Shown: in pieces, positions 24,674-34,390 of the stretch | How positions within the stretch are numbered: the stretch's first letter is position 1 | Layout of the letters: each line of letters opens with the position of its first letter | From: Bacteroidota bacterium | GTDB taxonomy: Bacteria; Bacteroidota; Bacteroidia; Chitinophagales; Chitinophagaceae | Assembly: GCA_013286315.1 (NCBI GenBank) | Contig: JABDFX010000018.1 | Coordinates: forward strand, 1-37,957 | Length of the DNA: 37,957 nt | Direction: 5' to 3' | The notes under the pieces: model-generated | What the model saw: the letters and a program-made list of their open reading frames with translations, nothing else | Databases searched by the model: none | Told to the model about the DNA's origin: nothing | Position numbers and translations under genes: made by a program

Positions 24674-25942
24674 ATGCATCATAACAGACTAAGTGCTTTC
24701 CGAATATCCTTCATTTTTTTTCTCACTGCATTTTTCCTGTTTTCCGGTAATTTATCGATGGCTCAGGATGGTAAGGCTTTATTTCAAAGCGATTGCGCCT
24801 CCTGCCATAATCCGATCAAACAAGTAACCGGTCCTGCCTTAAAAGGAGTGACCGCCCGTGTGCCCGATCAAAAACTTCTTCATGCCTGGATCCGGAATAA
24901 CTCAGCCGTCCTGGCATCCGGTAATAAATATTTTAACGACCTCTATATTCAGTTTGGCAAAACGCCCATGAATACATTTCCGCAACTTACGGATGCGGAA
25001 ATTGATGCCATTCTGAAGTATGTAGAAACCTATCCCGAACCCGGAGGCGGTGGCGCTAAAAATCCAAATGAGGGTCCGGCCACACAAACGCTGGAATCCG
25101 ATAATAGTCTCCTGTACGGCATTCTTACCCTGATTCTGGCCGTCATCATGCTGGTCCTTTTACAGGTCAACAGCAACCTGAGGAAACTTTCTGATGATAA
25201 ATCCGGTGTTCCATCCCACGATCCCATTCCATTTTACCGCAATAAAGTTTATCTCACCTTCCTGGGACTTGTTCTCTTTGTGATAGGAGGATATTATATT
25301 GTACAGGCTGCCATCGGACTGGGACGTCAACAAAATTATCAACCGGAGCAGCCGATTTTCTTCTCCCATAAGGTTCATCCGGGAACCAACCAGATCAGTT
25401 GCCTGTATTGTCATGGTGGTGCCTGGGATTCAAAAATGGCCGGGGTACCCTCTCTGAATGTTTGTATGAACTGTCATGCAGCCATCAATGATTACAAAGG
25501 GGAACCACTTTATCGCGCGAACGGCAAGGAAGTGGATGCCACCGGGGAAATACAAAAACTCTATTCATACACCGGCTATGATCCCAAATCCGGCAAATAC
25601 ACAGAGCCCGGTAAACAGATCGAGTGGGTAAAGATCCATAATCTGCCCGATCATGTATATTTCAATCATTCCCAGCATATCCGCGCAGGCAAAGTCCAGT
25701 GCCAGACCTGTCATGGAAGCATTACTGAAATGAACGAAGTGAAACAATTCTCCGAACTCAGCATGGGCTGGTGTATTAACTGTCACCGCACTACAAAAGT
25801 CAATTTCCCGGATTCTGCCGGTAACGGAAATAAATTCTATAGCATTTACGAAAAATTCCACCAGAACCTTTCAACCGGAAAAATGGATAGTGTTACGGTG
25901 GAAAATATCGGGGGGACGGAGTGTCAGAAATGTCACTACTAA
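24674..25942 (+). CDS. actA: Alternative complex III subunit A, hexaheme cytochrome c
   Basis: A 422-residue membrane-anchored cytochrome of the quinol-oxidising alternative complex III. It has a signal peptide ending at SMA (30) and a class I cytochrome c domain with CASCH (41-45) and a likely methionine ligand in KTPMNTFPQ. Two membrane helices (about 142-165 and 188-212) follow, then five more CxxCH motifs (243, 264, 343, 367, 417). The pentaheme part matches ActA; the N-terminal monoheme domain is an addition relative to the simplest pentaheme form. It passes electrons from the FeS/quinol part to the oxidase. It is first gene of the operon, with its own promoter. An AGTATAAG octamer array separates it from actB. 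Confidence 0.92.
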   Translation: MHHNRLSAFRISFIFFLTAFFLFSGNLSMAQDGKALFQSDCASCHNPIKQVTGPALKGVTARVPDQKLLHAWIRNNSAVLASGNKYFNDLYIQFGKTPMNTFPQLTDAEIDAILKYVETYPEPGGGGAKNPNEGPATQTLESDNSLLYGILTLILAVIMLVLLQVNSNLRKLSDDKSGVPSHDPIPFYRNKVYLTFLGLVLFVIGGYYIVQAAIGLGRQQNYQPEQPIFFSHKVHPGTNQISCLYCHGGAWDSKMAGVPSLNVCMNCHAAINDYKGEPLYRANGKEVDATGEIQKLYSYTGYDPKSGKYTEPGKQIEWVKIHNLPDHVYFNHSQHIRAGKVQCQTCHGSITEMNEVKQFSELSMGWCINCHRTTKVNFPDSAGNGNKFYSIYEKFHQNLSTGKMDSVTVENIGGTECQKCHY

Positions 25943-25951
25943 CTAACTATA

Positions 25952-25991
25952 AGTATAAGAGTATAAGAGTATAGGAGTATAAGAGTGGAAG
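25952..25991. repeat. Octamer array AGTATAAG between actA and actB
   Basis: Four full 8-bp units (AGTATAAG three times, AGTATAGG) and a degenerate fifth (AGTGGAAG). It starts ten bases after the actA stop, inside the operon. Confidence 0.85.
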
Positions 25992-26040
25992 GCATTCTAA
26001 TTTCGAATGTAACGTTTTGGATTTTCAAATTTGAATCTCA

Positions 26041-29000
26041 ATGAGCGAAAAAAAGTACTGGAAAAGTTTTGGGGAACTCAACCTGTCTGAATCTTATAAA
26101 AAAGATCAGGAGAATGAATTCCGGGAAGATCTTCCAAGCGTGTTGGATGATGGAAAGGGGATGATGGATTCAAAACATCCACGCCGTGACTTCCTGAAAT
26201 ATCTTGGTTTCAGTACTGCCGCTGCCACACTGGCTGCGAGTTGTGAAATGCCCGTAAGACATGTGGTGCCTTATCTTGTTAAACCGGATAACATGGTTCC
26301 CGGGGTGGCAGATTATTATGCGACTACTTTTATTTCCGGCGGCGATGCGGTTTCCATCGTGGCCAAGGTAAGAGATGGCCGGCCAATCAAATTGGAAGGA
26401 AATGAATTGTCGGGTGTTACCAAGGGCGGGACTTCTGCACGCGTACAGGCTTCGATCCTCGATCTTTATGATACTGCCAGGCTTCGTTATCCGGTACAAA
26501 TGGTCAATAATGTTCCACAGGAAGTCACCAGCTTTGAAGCTTTTGATAAACTGGTTTCTGATTCCATGGCAGGACAAAAAGGAACGTTCGTCCTGCTTAC
26601 ACCCACCATTACTTCTGTTACTACAAAACTGGTGATCGCGGATTGCCTTTCCAAATATCCGGGCAGCCGGCACGTACAATACGATGCAGATTCTTTTAGC
26701 GGTATGCTGCTGGCCAATGAAGCATCTTTTGGCAAACGGTCGATTCCTTCATACCATTTCGAAAATGCGAAAGTGATTGTAAGTCTGGGCGCCGATTTCC
26801 TCGGAACCTGGCTTTCTCCTATAGAATTTGCCAGGCAATACGCTACCGGAAGAAAAATTGATGAGAAAGCACCGGCTATGAACCGTCATTATCAATTTGA
26901 GTCCCTGCTCAGCATGACGGGAGCCAATGCGGATGTTCGTTATACACATAAACCTTCTGAAAGCGCCGCCGTAGCACTCGCTTTACTGGCTGCAGTCGGC
27001 GGAGCTGTTTCCGCTCCGTCACTTCCGGAAAATTTAAAAGCCGGAGTGAGTGTAGCTGCCAGAGATCTGCTCGCAAACAAAGGAAAATCATTGGTTGTTT
27101 CCGGATCAAACAGCAAAGAAGTTCAGACGATTGTAAATGCGATCAATGAAGCCGTCGGGGCGAATGGAACAACGATTACCTGGGAGGCAGAGAACCTGAC
27201 CCGTCAGGGAATTGACAGTGAGTTCGCCAAATTGGTGTCGGATATGAATCAGGGTGCGATCAGCACACTACTTATATATGATGTGAATCCGGTTTACGAC
27301 AATCCAAATTCAAAAAATTTCAAGGCAGGTCTTGCAAAGGTCAAGACGACTGTTTCTTTTTCGGGACGCCTGGACGAAACGACGGAATTGTGTAAATACA
27401 TTTTGCCTTCCCCTCATTTTCTAGAACGCTGGGGTGACGCACAGCCTAGAACCGGCTCTGTATCGATGATGCAACCTGTGATTGCTCCGTTGTTCAGGAC
27501 CCGGCCATTCGAAGATTCACTGATGATATGGTCGGGTAATAAAACTTCTTACGACAATTTCTTCAAACAATACTGGACAGCCAAATTAGGTGGCTATAAC
27601 GGATATGAAAAAGCCCTGCAGGATGGTGTGGTAGATCAAATGACTACGCTTGCGGGTGTAGTTGCTCCGCTCACCGGAGCAAAATATAATGCCGGGTCCT
27701 TAGCGGCCGCAGCCTCAGCTATTTCTTCGATGAAAAAAGGCGGGACTTACGAAATGATCTTGTATCAGCAAGTGAGTATGGGAACAGGTGCCCAGAGTAA
27801 TAATCCCTGGCTTTTGGAATTGCCCGATCCCATCACGAGGGGAACCTGGGACAATTATGCCATGGTTTCGCCAAACTTCATTAAAGAACAATATGGTATC
27901 AACCTGAGTGATCATAACCAATCCGACAAATTCGAATCGCACCCCGAACGTCAGGTAGTACGTCTTAAAAGCGGTAATTCAGAATTATTGATTCCGGTTG
28001 TTGCCGTTCCAGGTATGCCGGACGCTGTGTTTGCAATTGCAGTGGGTTATGGCCGTGAAAGTGCAGATCCAAAAAATACGGGTGCTTATATTGGCCTGGC
28101 TGCAGTGGGTGCCGGCAAAAACGTTTATCCTTTTGCATGGGATAATGGCACTACGGTCGAATGGATCGTGCCTGAAGTTAGTTTTGAAAAAACAACCGAG
28201 GTATATAAAGTGGCACAGGTGCAGATTCATGGTTCCTATGAAGGTCGGACTTCGGTGATCAAGGAACTGGCCCTGAGTGAATTTGTGAAAGAACCTGAAG
28301 AGATTCTGGACGACCGGAAAAAAGAAATGTCCAAATTCGGGGGTATTGAAAATTTCGAAAAAGAAGGAACGCTATATCCATATGCCGATAAACCCGGTAT
28401 CCACTGGGGTATGCAGATCGACCTGAATTCCTGTGTGGGATGTGGCGCCTGTGTCGTGGCTTGTCATGCAGAAAATAACGTGAGCATCGTAGGTAAAAAC
28501 GAAGTTTTGCGCTACCATGATATGCACTGGTTACGCATTGACCGGTATTTCACCGGCAACCTGGCGGATCCCAATAGTATCGAAACCGTATTCCAGCCCA
28601 TGCTTTGCCAGCATTGCGATAATGCACCCTGCGAAAATGTTTGTCCCGTTTCAGCAACAAATCACAGCACGGAAGGACTGAACCAGATGGCTTATAACCG
28701 TTGTATTGGTACCCGGTATTGCGCGAATAACTGTCCGTTTAAAGTGCGCCGCTTCAATTGGGAAGATTATACAGGGGCTGATAGTTTCCCAAACAACCAG
28801 GATCAAAATGGAGTTGGAAAACTAAATGAATCCGTGTTGATGATGAATGATGACCTGACCCGTATGGTTTTGAATCCCGATGTGGTTGTGCGTTCAAGAG
28901 GTGTAATGGAAAAGTGTAGTTTCTGTGTGCAACGTTTACAGGACGGTAAGCTGAAAGCCAAAAAAGAAAACCGGGTATTCACTGACGGCGATGTAAAAAC

Positions 29001-29196
29001 AGCCTGCCAGCAGGCTTGTCCGACCGAAGCTATTGTATTCGGAAATATTAATAACACTAAGAGTGCGATTGTGAAAGCAAGACAGGAAAACGAACACCGT
29101 CTATATCATGTGTTGGAAGAGTTGCATGTATTACCAAATATCAGTTACCTGGCCAAGGTCCGTAACCCGGAATCTGAAGCTAAAGAGAAAGCATAA
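26041..29196 (+). CDS. actB: Alternative complex III subunit B, molybdopterin oxidoreductase-like iron-sulfur protein
   Basis: A 1051-residue fusion. A twin-arginine-type signal (RRDFLKYLG, about residues 43-51) directs export. Residues about 70-780 form a molybdopterin oxidoreductase-like domain, which in characterised ActB carries no molybdenum cofactor. The C-terminal ferredoxin-like domain has four cysteine clusters: CVGCGACVVAC (798-808), CQHCDNAPCENVC (856-868), CIGTRYCANNC (888-898) and CSFC (959-962) with CQQAC (989-993). In known structures these bind three 4Fe-4S and one 3Fe-4S clusters. The subunit relays electrons from the quinol site to the ActA hemes. It is flanked by actA and actC as in the typical gene order. 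Confidence 0.95.
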   Translation: MSEKKYWKSFGELNLSESYKKDQENEFREDLPSVLDDGKGMMDSKHPRRDFLKYLGFSTAAATLAASCEMPVRHVVPYLVKPDNMVPGVADYYATTFISGGDAVSIVAKVRDGRPIKLEGNELSGVTKGGTSARVQASILDLYDTARLRYPVQMVNNVPQEVTSFEAFDKLVSDSMAGQKGTFVLLTPTITSVTTKLVIADCLSKYPGSRHVQYDADSFSGMLLANEASFGKRSIPSYHFENAKVIVSLGADFLGTWLSPIEFARQYATGRKIDEKAPAMNRHYQFESLLSMTGANADVRYTHKPSESAAVALALLAAVGGAVSAPSLPENLKAGVSVAARDLLANKGKSLVVSGSNSKEVQTIVNAINEAVGANGTTITWEAENLTRQGIDSEFAKLVSDMNQGAISTLLIYDVNPVYDNPNSKNFKAGLAKVKTTVSFSGRLDETTELCKYILPSPHFLERWGDAQPRTGSVSMMQPVIAPLFRTRPFEDSLMIWSGNKTSYDNFFKQYWTAKLGGYNGYEKALQDGVVDQMTTLAGVVAPLTGAKYNAGSLAAAASAISSMKKGGTYEMILYQQVSMGTGAQSNNPWLLELPDPITRGTWDNYAMVSPNFIKEQYGINLSDHNQSDKFESHPERQVVRLKSGNSELLIPVVAVPGMPDAVFAIAVGYGRESADPKNTGAYIGLAAVGAGKNVYPFAWDNGTTVEWIVPEVSFEKTTEVYKVAQVQIHGSYEGRTSVIKELALSEFVKEPEEILDDRKKEMSKFGGIENFEKEGTLYPYADKPGIHWGMQIDLNSCVGCGACVVACHAENNVSIVGKNEVLRYHDMHWLRIDRYFTGNLADPNSIETVFQPMLCQHCDNAPCENVCPVSATNHSTEGLNQMAYNRCIGTRYCANNCPFKVRRFNWEDYTGADSFPNNQDQNGVGKLNESVLMMNDDLTRMVLNPDVVVRSRGVMEKCSFCVQRLQDGKLKAKKENRVFTDGDVKTACQQACPTEAIVFGNINNTKSAIVKARQENEHRLYHVLEELHVLPNISYLAKVRNPESEAKEKA

Positions 29197-29246
29197 AGAT
29201 TTTTAATTAATCCCGCTTTTAACGGGAGGAAAAGTGATAACCCAGT

Positions 29247-30695
29247 ATGTCTTCATTAAAGTACGAATCACAGGTAAGGCCGCCGTTGGTATCAGGTGAT
29301 AAGAGCTATCATGATATCACAGTAGATATCATACGCCCGATCGAAAACCGTCCTTCCAGGCTCTGGTGGATCGGATTTCTGACAGCCGTGCTCCTACTGT
29401 GTTTTGGTATTTTCTCTGTTACAAGGGAAGTTATTTATGGTGTCGGGCAATGGAATCTGAATAAGACTGTTGGCTGGGCATGGGATATTACAAACTTTGT
29501 ATGGTGGATCGGTATTGGTCATGCCGGAACACTGATCTCTGCTATTCTTTTACTATTCAGACAGCAATGGCGAACCGGCGTAAACCGCGCTGCGGAAGCG
29601 ATGACCATTTTTGCGGTTTTATGCGCCGGACAATTTCCGATCTGGCATATGGGTCGTGTGTGGGTTGCTTTCTTTACGCTACCCTATCCGAATACCCGCG
29701 GTTCACTTTGGCCCAATTTTAATTCACCGTTGTTATGGGATGTATTTGCGATCTCAACTTATTTTACTGTTTCCTTATTATTCTGGTATTGCGGATTACT
29801 TCCGGATCTGGCCACCATACGGGACCGTGCCAAACTAAAATGGAGAAAGTTCTTTTATGGCGCTGCTTCTTTCGGATGGTCTGGTTCAACGAAGCACTGG
29901 CAAAGGCATGAGGCCCTTTCCCTGGTACTGGCCGGTTTGAGTACGCCGCTGGTTCTTTCGGTTCATACCATCGTATCCTTCGACTTTGCCACTTCGGTGG
30001 TGCCTGGTTGGCATACGACCATCTTCCCGCCATATTTTGTAGCTGGTGCCGTATTCTCGGGATTCGCCATGGTGCAGTCCCTGTTAATTATTACACGCAA
30101 AGTGTTGAAACTGGAAGAATATATTACTATTGAGCATATTGATGTGATGAATAAAATCATTGTGCTCACGGGTTCCATTGTCGGGATTGCCTATCTGACC
30201 GAACTTTTTATTGCCTGGTATGGCCAGAACCCGTATGAAAGCTTTGCTTTTTTGCAAAACCGCGTGAATTTATTGTCCCCCTATGGATGGGCATATTATA
30301 TTATGATGGGTTGTAATGTGCTTTCTCCCCAGATCTTCTGGTTCCGTAAACTGCGTAGAAATTTAGTGGTTACCTTCTTCATGTCGGTAATAGTAAATAT
30401 CGGAATGTGGTTTGAACGTTTCGTGATCATCGTCACCTCTGTTTACCGGGAATATATTCCCAGCGGCTGGAGTACTTATTATACCCCAACGATCTGGGAG
30501 ATCGGATTTTATATGGGAACATTCGGTTTGTTTTTTACCTTCTATTTCCTTTTCTCGAAATTCTTCCCGGTCGTAGCCGTGGCGGAAATCAAACATATTC
30601 TGAAAAAGGCAGGCGAAAATTATAAAGCAGAGATGGGCCCGGAAGAAAAAGAATCCATAGAAGCATTTGCTCATGAATATGAACACGCGCATTAA
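29247..30695 (+). CDS. actC: Alternative complex III subunit C, NrfD-like membrane protein
   Basis: A 482-residue polytopic membrane protein of the NrfD/PsrC family with about ten helices (first at about 38-60), starting from a cytosolic N-terminal segment. In alternative complex III this subunit holds the quinol-binding site on the periplasmic side next to ActB and may take part in proton movement. Helices such as IGHAGTLISAILLLFRQQW and the C-terminal MGTFGLFFTFYFLFSKFFP fit the family. The C-terminal 40 residues are charged. It follows actB by 50 bp, and the gap includes a small CCCG/CGGG stem (29213-29227); actD starts 20 bp after its stop. Confidence 0.93.
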   Translation: MSSLKYESQVRPPLVSGDKSYHDITVDIIRPIENRPSRLWWIGFLTAVLLLCFGIFSVTREVIYGVGQWNLNKTVGWAWDITNFVWWIGIGHAGTLISAILLLFRQQWRTGVNRAAEAMTIFAVLCAGQFPIWHMGRVWVAFFTLPYPNTRGSLWPNFNSPLLWDVFAISTYFTVSLLFWYCGLLPDLATIRDRAKLKWRKFFYGAASFGWSGSTKHWQRHEALSLVLAGLSTPLVLSVHTIVSFDFATSVVPGWHTTIFPPYFVAGAVFSGFAMVQSLLIITRKVLKLEEYITIEHIDVMNKIIVLTGSIVGIAYLTELFIAWYGQNPYESFAFLQNRVNLLSPYGWAYYIMMGCNVLSPQIFWFRKLRRNLVVTFFMSVIVNIGMWFERFVIIVTSVYREYIPSGWSTYYTPTIWEIGFYMGTFGLFFTFYFLFSKFFPVVAVAEIKHILKKAGENYKAEMGPEEKESIEAFAHEYEHAH

Positions 30696-30715
30696 ATATC
30701 TTCTAAAGCGATTTT

Positions 30716-31306
30716 ATGTCTATTAAAAGATTTGTTGTAGGAAGTTTTGATGATGAAGCGGTCCTGTTTCCAGCCGTGAAGAAAGTACGCGTTGCAGGAT
30801 ATAAAATTCATGATGTGTATACTCCCATGCCGATCCATGGCCTGGACACGGCGATGGGTTTGAGAGATACGAGTATTCACACGGCCGGATTTCTTTACGG
30901 AATCACGGGAACAACGACGGCACTGAGCGGAATCAGTTATACATTGATCTACGACTGGCCGTTAAATTTTGGCGGCAAGCCGCATTTTGCTTTACCGGCC
31001 TGGATTCCGATTACATTTGAGCTGACGGTGCTGTTTGCTTCTGTAGGCATGGTGCTGACCTTTTGCTATCTCTGCCAGATGGCTCCGTTTGTCCGGAAGC
31101 ATCATTTCAGTCTGCGATCAACAGACGATTTATTTGTGATGGTGATTGAATGCACACCAAAAACGAATGTGGCCGATCTGGAAGCTTTTATGAAAACAAC
31201 GGGCGCCTCGGATGTACATGTACAGGACGCAGAGACAGGTTGGTGGCTGGGAACTTATAGCAGGAATATTCCATCTGTTGATAATGCAAAAACTATTCTG
31301 GTATAA
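30716..31306 (+). CDS. actD: Alternative complex III subunit D (DUF3341)
   Basis: A 196-residue protein with a cytosolic alpha/beta N-terminal part (VVGSFDDEAVLFPAVKKV) and two membrane helices (about 57-80 and 96-122). A C-terminal region with DVHVQDAETGWWLG follows. This layout is that of DUF3341/ActD, which anchors on the cytoplasmic face and contacts ActC. It sits between actC and actE with 20-bp and 4-bp gaps, so translation is probably coupled to actE. Confidence 0.93.
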   Translation: MSIKRFVVGSFDDEAVLFPAVKKVRVAGYKIHDVYTPMPIHGLDTAMGLRDTSIHTAGFLYGITGTTTALSGISYTLIYDWPLNFGGKPHFALPAWIPITFELTVLFASVGMVLTFCYLCQMAPFVRKHHFSLRSTDDLFVMVIECTPKTNVADLEAFMKTTGASDVHVQDAETGWWLGTYSRNIPSVDNAKTILV

Positions 31307-31310
31307 CCAA

Positions 31311-31967
31311 ATGAATGTTGTAATGCGGATCTGTAAAAAAATAATTCCTGTTTGTTTATCCCTGGCGATGCTGGCGTCCTGTAGTGACGAACCCAGACGC
31401 GATACGGGAAGAATTTATATGCCGGATATGACGTATAGCCGCGCCTATGAAACGTATGCTGTAACTCCCGAAGAAAGAGATGCCTTGTTGAAAAAAGGTA
31501 TTCATTACAGTAATATACCGGTTGCGGGAACCATGAAACGGGGAGCCATTTTCCCTTTTGACATTATGCAGGACGCGGCGGGTGACACAACTAATTATGT
31601 GGCTTCGAAATCTGTAAAAAACCCATTGAGTGGTTTGGATGATGCGACCATGACAGAAGCCAATCGTTTATACCTGGTGAATTGCGGTATTTGTCACGGA
31701 ACGAAACTGGATGGCAATGGCCCTCTTTACAGAGGAGGCGACGGTCCTTTCCCCGCAAAACCTGCCACGCTGGTAGGTGATGTAAAATATGAATCGATGC
31801 CTGAAGGGCAGATGTATTATTCTGTTACTTACGGAAAAAATAAAATGGGGAGTTATGCTTCTCAATTAGACACCCGGCAGAGGTGGATGGTGATTGCCTA
31901 TATAAAGGCAAAGCAGGCAGCTGCTCATCCGGCTCCGGCATCTGATTCAACAGGCAAGAAAAATTAG
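31311..31967 (+). CDS. actE: Alternative complex III subunit E, monoheme cytochrome c lipoprotein
   Basis: A 218-residue lipoprotein. The signal CLSLAMLASC ends in a lipobox cysteine. One heme motif, CGICH (125-129), and a likely methionine ligand in KNKMGSYA follow. In alternative complex III this subunit carries the exit heme that hands electrons to the oxidase. I start it at ATG 31311, four bases after the actD stop; ATG 31323 is also possible. The in-frame ATG at 31212 lies inside actD and would bury the signal peptide, so I reject it. The last 15 residues are rich in Ala, Pro and Ser. Confidence 0.93.
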   Translation: MNVVMRICKKIIPVCLSLAMLASCSDEPRRDTGRIYMPDMTYSRAYETYAVTPEERDALLKKGIHYSNIPVAGTMKRGAIFPFDIMQDAAGDTTNYVASKSVKNPLSGLDDATMTEANRLYLVNCGICHGTKLDGNGPLYRGGDGPFPAKPATLVGDVKYESMPEGQMYYSVTYGKNKMGSYASQLDTRQRWMVIAYIKAKQAAAHPAPASDSTGKKN

Positions 31968-31992
31968 CTGAGCACTATAAAAATTATTACGA

Positions 31993-33219
31993 ATGACACT
32001 TAAAGAACGTTTTGAAATTCCTTCCGGTTTCAGGATGTGGTCAATGGGGTTAATGGGTGCCGGGGTTCTATCCCTGATCGTCGGTTATTTTATGTATGGC
32101 AGGGGTGATGAGGCCCAACAAATCCGGTTTTGGGCTGCTCTGTTACAAAACAGCGTTTATTTTCTTCTGGTAGTAAACGCAGCGATGTTCTTTTTTACTG
32201 CCGTTACCCTGGCGATGGGCGGATTTCAAATGGCATTCCGTCGCGTAACTGAGGCCATTTCAGCTTGTGTTCCGGTAATAGGCGGAATCACTTTTGTAAT
32301 CCTGATGGTCCTGGTGCTCCGTCACAAAACTTATATTTATGAATGGCTGGACAAAGAGTTGGTTGCCAAAGATCCCATACTGAATGGCAAGAAAGGATTT
32401 CTGAATCCGACATTTTTTATTATCTGGACCACACTGACCATTGGACTCTGGACCGTGCTGGGTTATAAAATGCGCAGCCTCAGCCGGGAAATAGATGATC
32501 ACCCGTTGTCGTCGATAGAAGAAGGGAAAAAATATATCTTTAAAAATACGGTATGGTCCGCAATCTATATTGTGTGGTTCGCACTTACGGTGGCTTCCAC
32601 CGTTCCCTGGCTCTGGCTGATGAGCACCGCTCCCCACTGGTTCAGTACCATGTATAGCTGGTATACTTTTGCGAGCACATTTGTAGCCGGAATCGCCCTG
32701 ATCACCCTGTTTGTTATTTATCTGAAAAACAAGGGTTATCTGGAATACGTAAACAAGGAACATCTCCATGACCTGGGCAAATTCCAATTTGCATTTTCGG
32801 TTTTCTGGACCTATCTCTGGTTCTCCCAGTTCATGCTGATCTGGTACGCGAATATTCCGGAAGAAACGACCTATTTCAGACCCAGGTTTGAAGGCGCTTA
32901 TACCGGGTTATTTTATCTGAACCTCTGCATCAATTTTCTGGCTCCCCTTCTGATCTATATGACCAGAAGCGCCAAGCGCAACTATACTATATTAACCTTT
33001 ATGTCTGTAGCTTTGCTATTGGGTCACTGGGTGGATTTCTACCAGATGATTTTCGGTACCCTGGTTCCGGATCATGTTCCGATGAATCTTTTTGATGTCG
33101 GCATTGCGGCGGGTTTTGTCGGACTGATTATCTATCAGACCGGTAATGTGCTGGCCAGGTTCCCTTTGTTGGCGAAAAACCATCCGTTCTTTAAAGAGAG
33201 TATTATTCACTATACTTAG
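31993..33219 (+). CDS. actF: Alternative complex III subunit F, membrane protein
   Basis: A 408-residue integral membrane protein with about ten helices, distantly related in fold to ActC but shorter. Characteristic stretches are MRSLSREIDDHPL on a cytosolic loop and YLWFSQFMLIWYANIPEET in the second half. ActF completes the membrane part of the complex and contacts the oxidase in supercomplexes of related bacteria; it may contribute a proton channel. The gene follows actE by 25 bp and precedes ctaC by 50 bp. Confidence 0.9.
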   Translation: MTLKERFEIPSGFRMWSMGLMGAGVLSLIVGYFMYGRGDEAQQIRFWAALLQNSVYFLLVVNAAMFFFTAVTLAMGGFQMAFRRVTEAISACVPVIGGITFVILMVLVLRHKTYIYEWLDKELVAKDPILNGKKGFLNPTFFIIWTTLTIGLWTVLGYKMRSLSREIDDHPLSSIEEGKKYIFKNTVWSAIYIVWFALTVASTVPWLWLMSTAPHWFSTMYSWYTFASTFVAGIALITLFVIYLKNKGYLEYVNKEHLHDLGKFQFAFSVFWTYLWFSQFMLIWYANIPEETTYFRPRFEGAYTGLFYLNLCINFLAPLLIYMTRSAKRNYTILTFMSVALLLGHWVDFYQMIFGTLVPDHVPMNLFDVGIAAGFVGLIIYQTGNVLARFPLLAKNHPFFKESIIHYT

Positions 33220-33269
33220 TCGTTCCGTTATCGATAAGGATTTAAAACGATTAAATTTTTTTAAGTATC

Positions 33270-34319
33270 ATGTCCAGCTATTTTCTGTTAGCGATTTTAT
33301 TGTTGGGATTTGTGATCACGTTTCAGATTGCGAAAGCCAGTGAGTATGTAGGCATTCTGAGAGGGGAAAAGAAAAATAATGAATCGAATAACAGGATCAA
33401 TGGATTCCTGATGATTGTCTTCCTGGTGCTCGGCCTGATTGGTGTTTACTGGTGTAATGAATTGTTTAAAGGTAAAATACTTGGAAAAGCCGCATCCGAT
33501 CATGGGGAGAAAATCGACCAGATGCTCTACATTACAATTGTCATCACAGGGGTGGTATTTTTTATTACACAAATCCTGCTGTTCTGGTTTTCTTTCAAAT
33601 ACCAGTTTTCTGAAAAAAGGAAGGGTTATTATTTCCCGCATAATAATAAACTGGAGGTTATCTGGACCGTTGTTCCGGCGATCGCACTGACCGTGCTGGT
33701 TGGTTTTGGACTGATGTACTGGTTCCAGATCACCGGCGAAGCGCCAAAAAATGCACTCCAGGTTGAAATTACGGGGAAGCAATTCGGATGGATCTTTCGT
33801 TATCCGGGAAAAGATAATGTGTTTGGAAATAAATACTATAAGAATATCAGTGACGCGGAAAATAATTCTCTCGGTTTATTATGGGACGATCCGAAGACGC
33901 ACGATGATATAGTTATAAATTCTACCATGTATGCTGTTGTGAACCAACCGTTGAAACTCATTATCAATTCCCGCGATGTGATTCACGATGTAGGTCTGGC
34001 TCATTTCAGAATGAAAATGGATGCAGTTCCCGGCACACCCACCACTATGTGGTTCACGCCGTTGTACACGACAGAAGAAATGAAGAAATCAACCGGTAAT
34101 CCGGATTTTGAATATGAAATTTCCTGCGACCAGATGTGTGGCCGGGGACATTATACGATGAAGGGAATTATAAAGATTGTTACGGCAGAAGAATTTATAC
34201 TGTGGAAAGCAAAACAGGTTTCGAATTATGCACTGGTGATGAAAGATAAATTACCGGCAGCTGATTCAGTTAAGACGACTGCTGTGAGTATGCCTGCGAA
34301 ACTGATTGCGTCTAAATAA
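33270..34319 (+). CDS. ctaC: Cytochrome c oxidase subunit II (CuA)
   Basis: A 349-residue subunit with two to three N-terminal membrane helices (about 4-24, 50-70 and 90-115) and a periplasmic cupredoxin domain. The CuA ligands are visible: H239 in DVIHD, then C286, C290, H294 and M297 in CDQMCGRGHYTM. The residue between the cysteines that is usually Glu is Gln288; its ligand is the backbone carbonyl, so copper binding should persist. There is no C-terminal cytochrome c domain, so this is not a caa3 subunit; electrons would come directly from ActA/ActE or from a separate cytochrome. Heptamer repeats begin two bases after the stop. Confidence 0.95.
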   Translation: MSSYFLLAILLLGFVITFQIAKASEYVGILRGEKKNNESNNRINGFLMIVFLVLGLIGVYWCNELFKGKILGKAASDHGEKIDQMLYITIVITGVVFFITQILLFWFSFKYQFSEKRKGYYFPHNNKLEVIWTVVPAIALTVLVGFGLMYWFQITGEAPKNALQVEITGKQFGWIFRYPGKDNVFGNKYYKNISDAENNSLGLLWDDPKTHDDIVINSTMYAVVNQPLKLIINSRDVIHDVGLAHFRMKMDAVPGTPTTMWFTPLYTTEEMKKSTGNPDFEYEISCDQMCGRGHYTMKGIIKIVTAEEFILWKAKQVSNYALVMKDKLPAADSVKTTAVSMPAKLIASK

Positions 34320-34320
34320 G

Positions 34321-34380
34321 GGTTGGCGGTTGGCGGTTGGCGGTTGGCGGTTGGCGGTTAGTTGGCGGTTGGTGGTTGGC
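34321..34380. repeat. GGTTGGC heptamer array between ctaC and ctaD
   Basis: Eight or so 7-bp units (GGTTGGC five times, a shortened GGTTA, GGTTGGT, GGTTGGC) begin two bases after the ctaC stop. The sense strand is G-rich. Confidence 0.95.
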
Positions 34381-34390
34381 AGTAAAAGGC

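Noticed and set aside
31212-31310. Longer actE beginning inside actD
   Set aside because: It would place 33 residues before the lipoprotein signal peptide and overlap actD heavily; the ATG at 31311 fits the lipobox.
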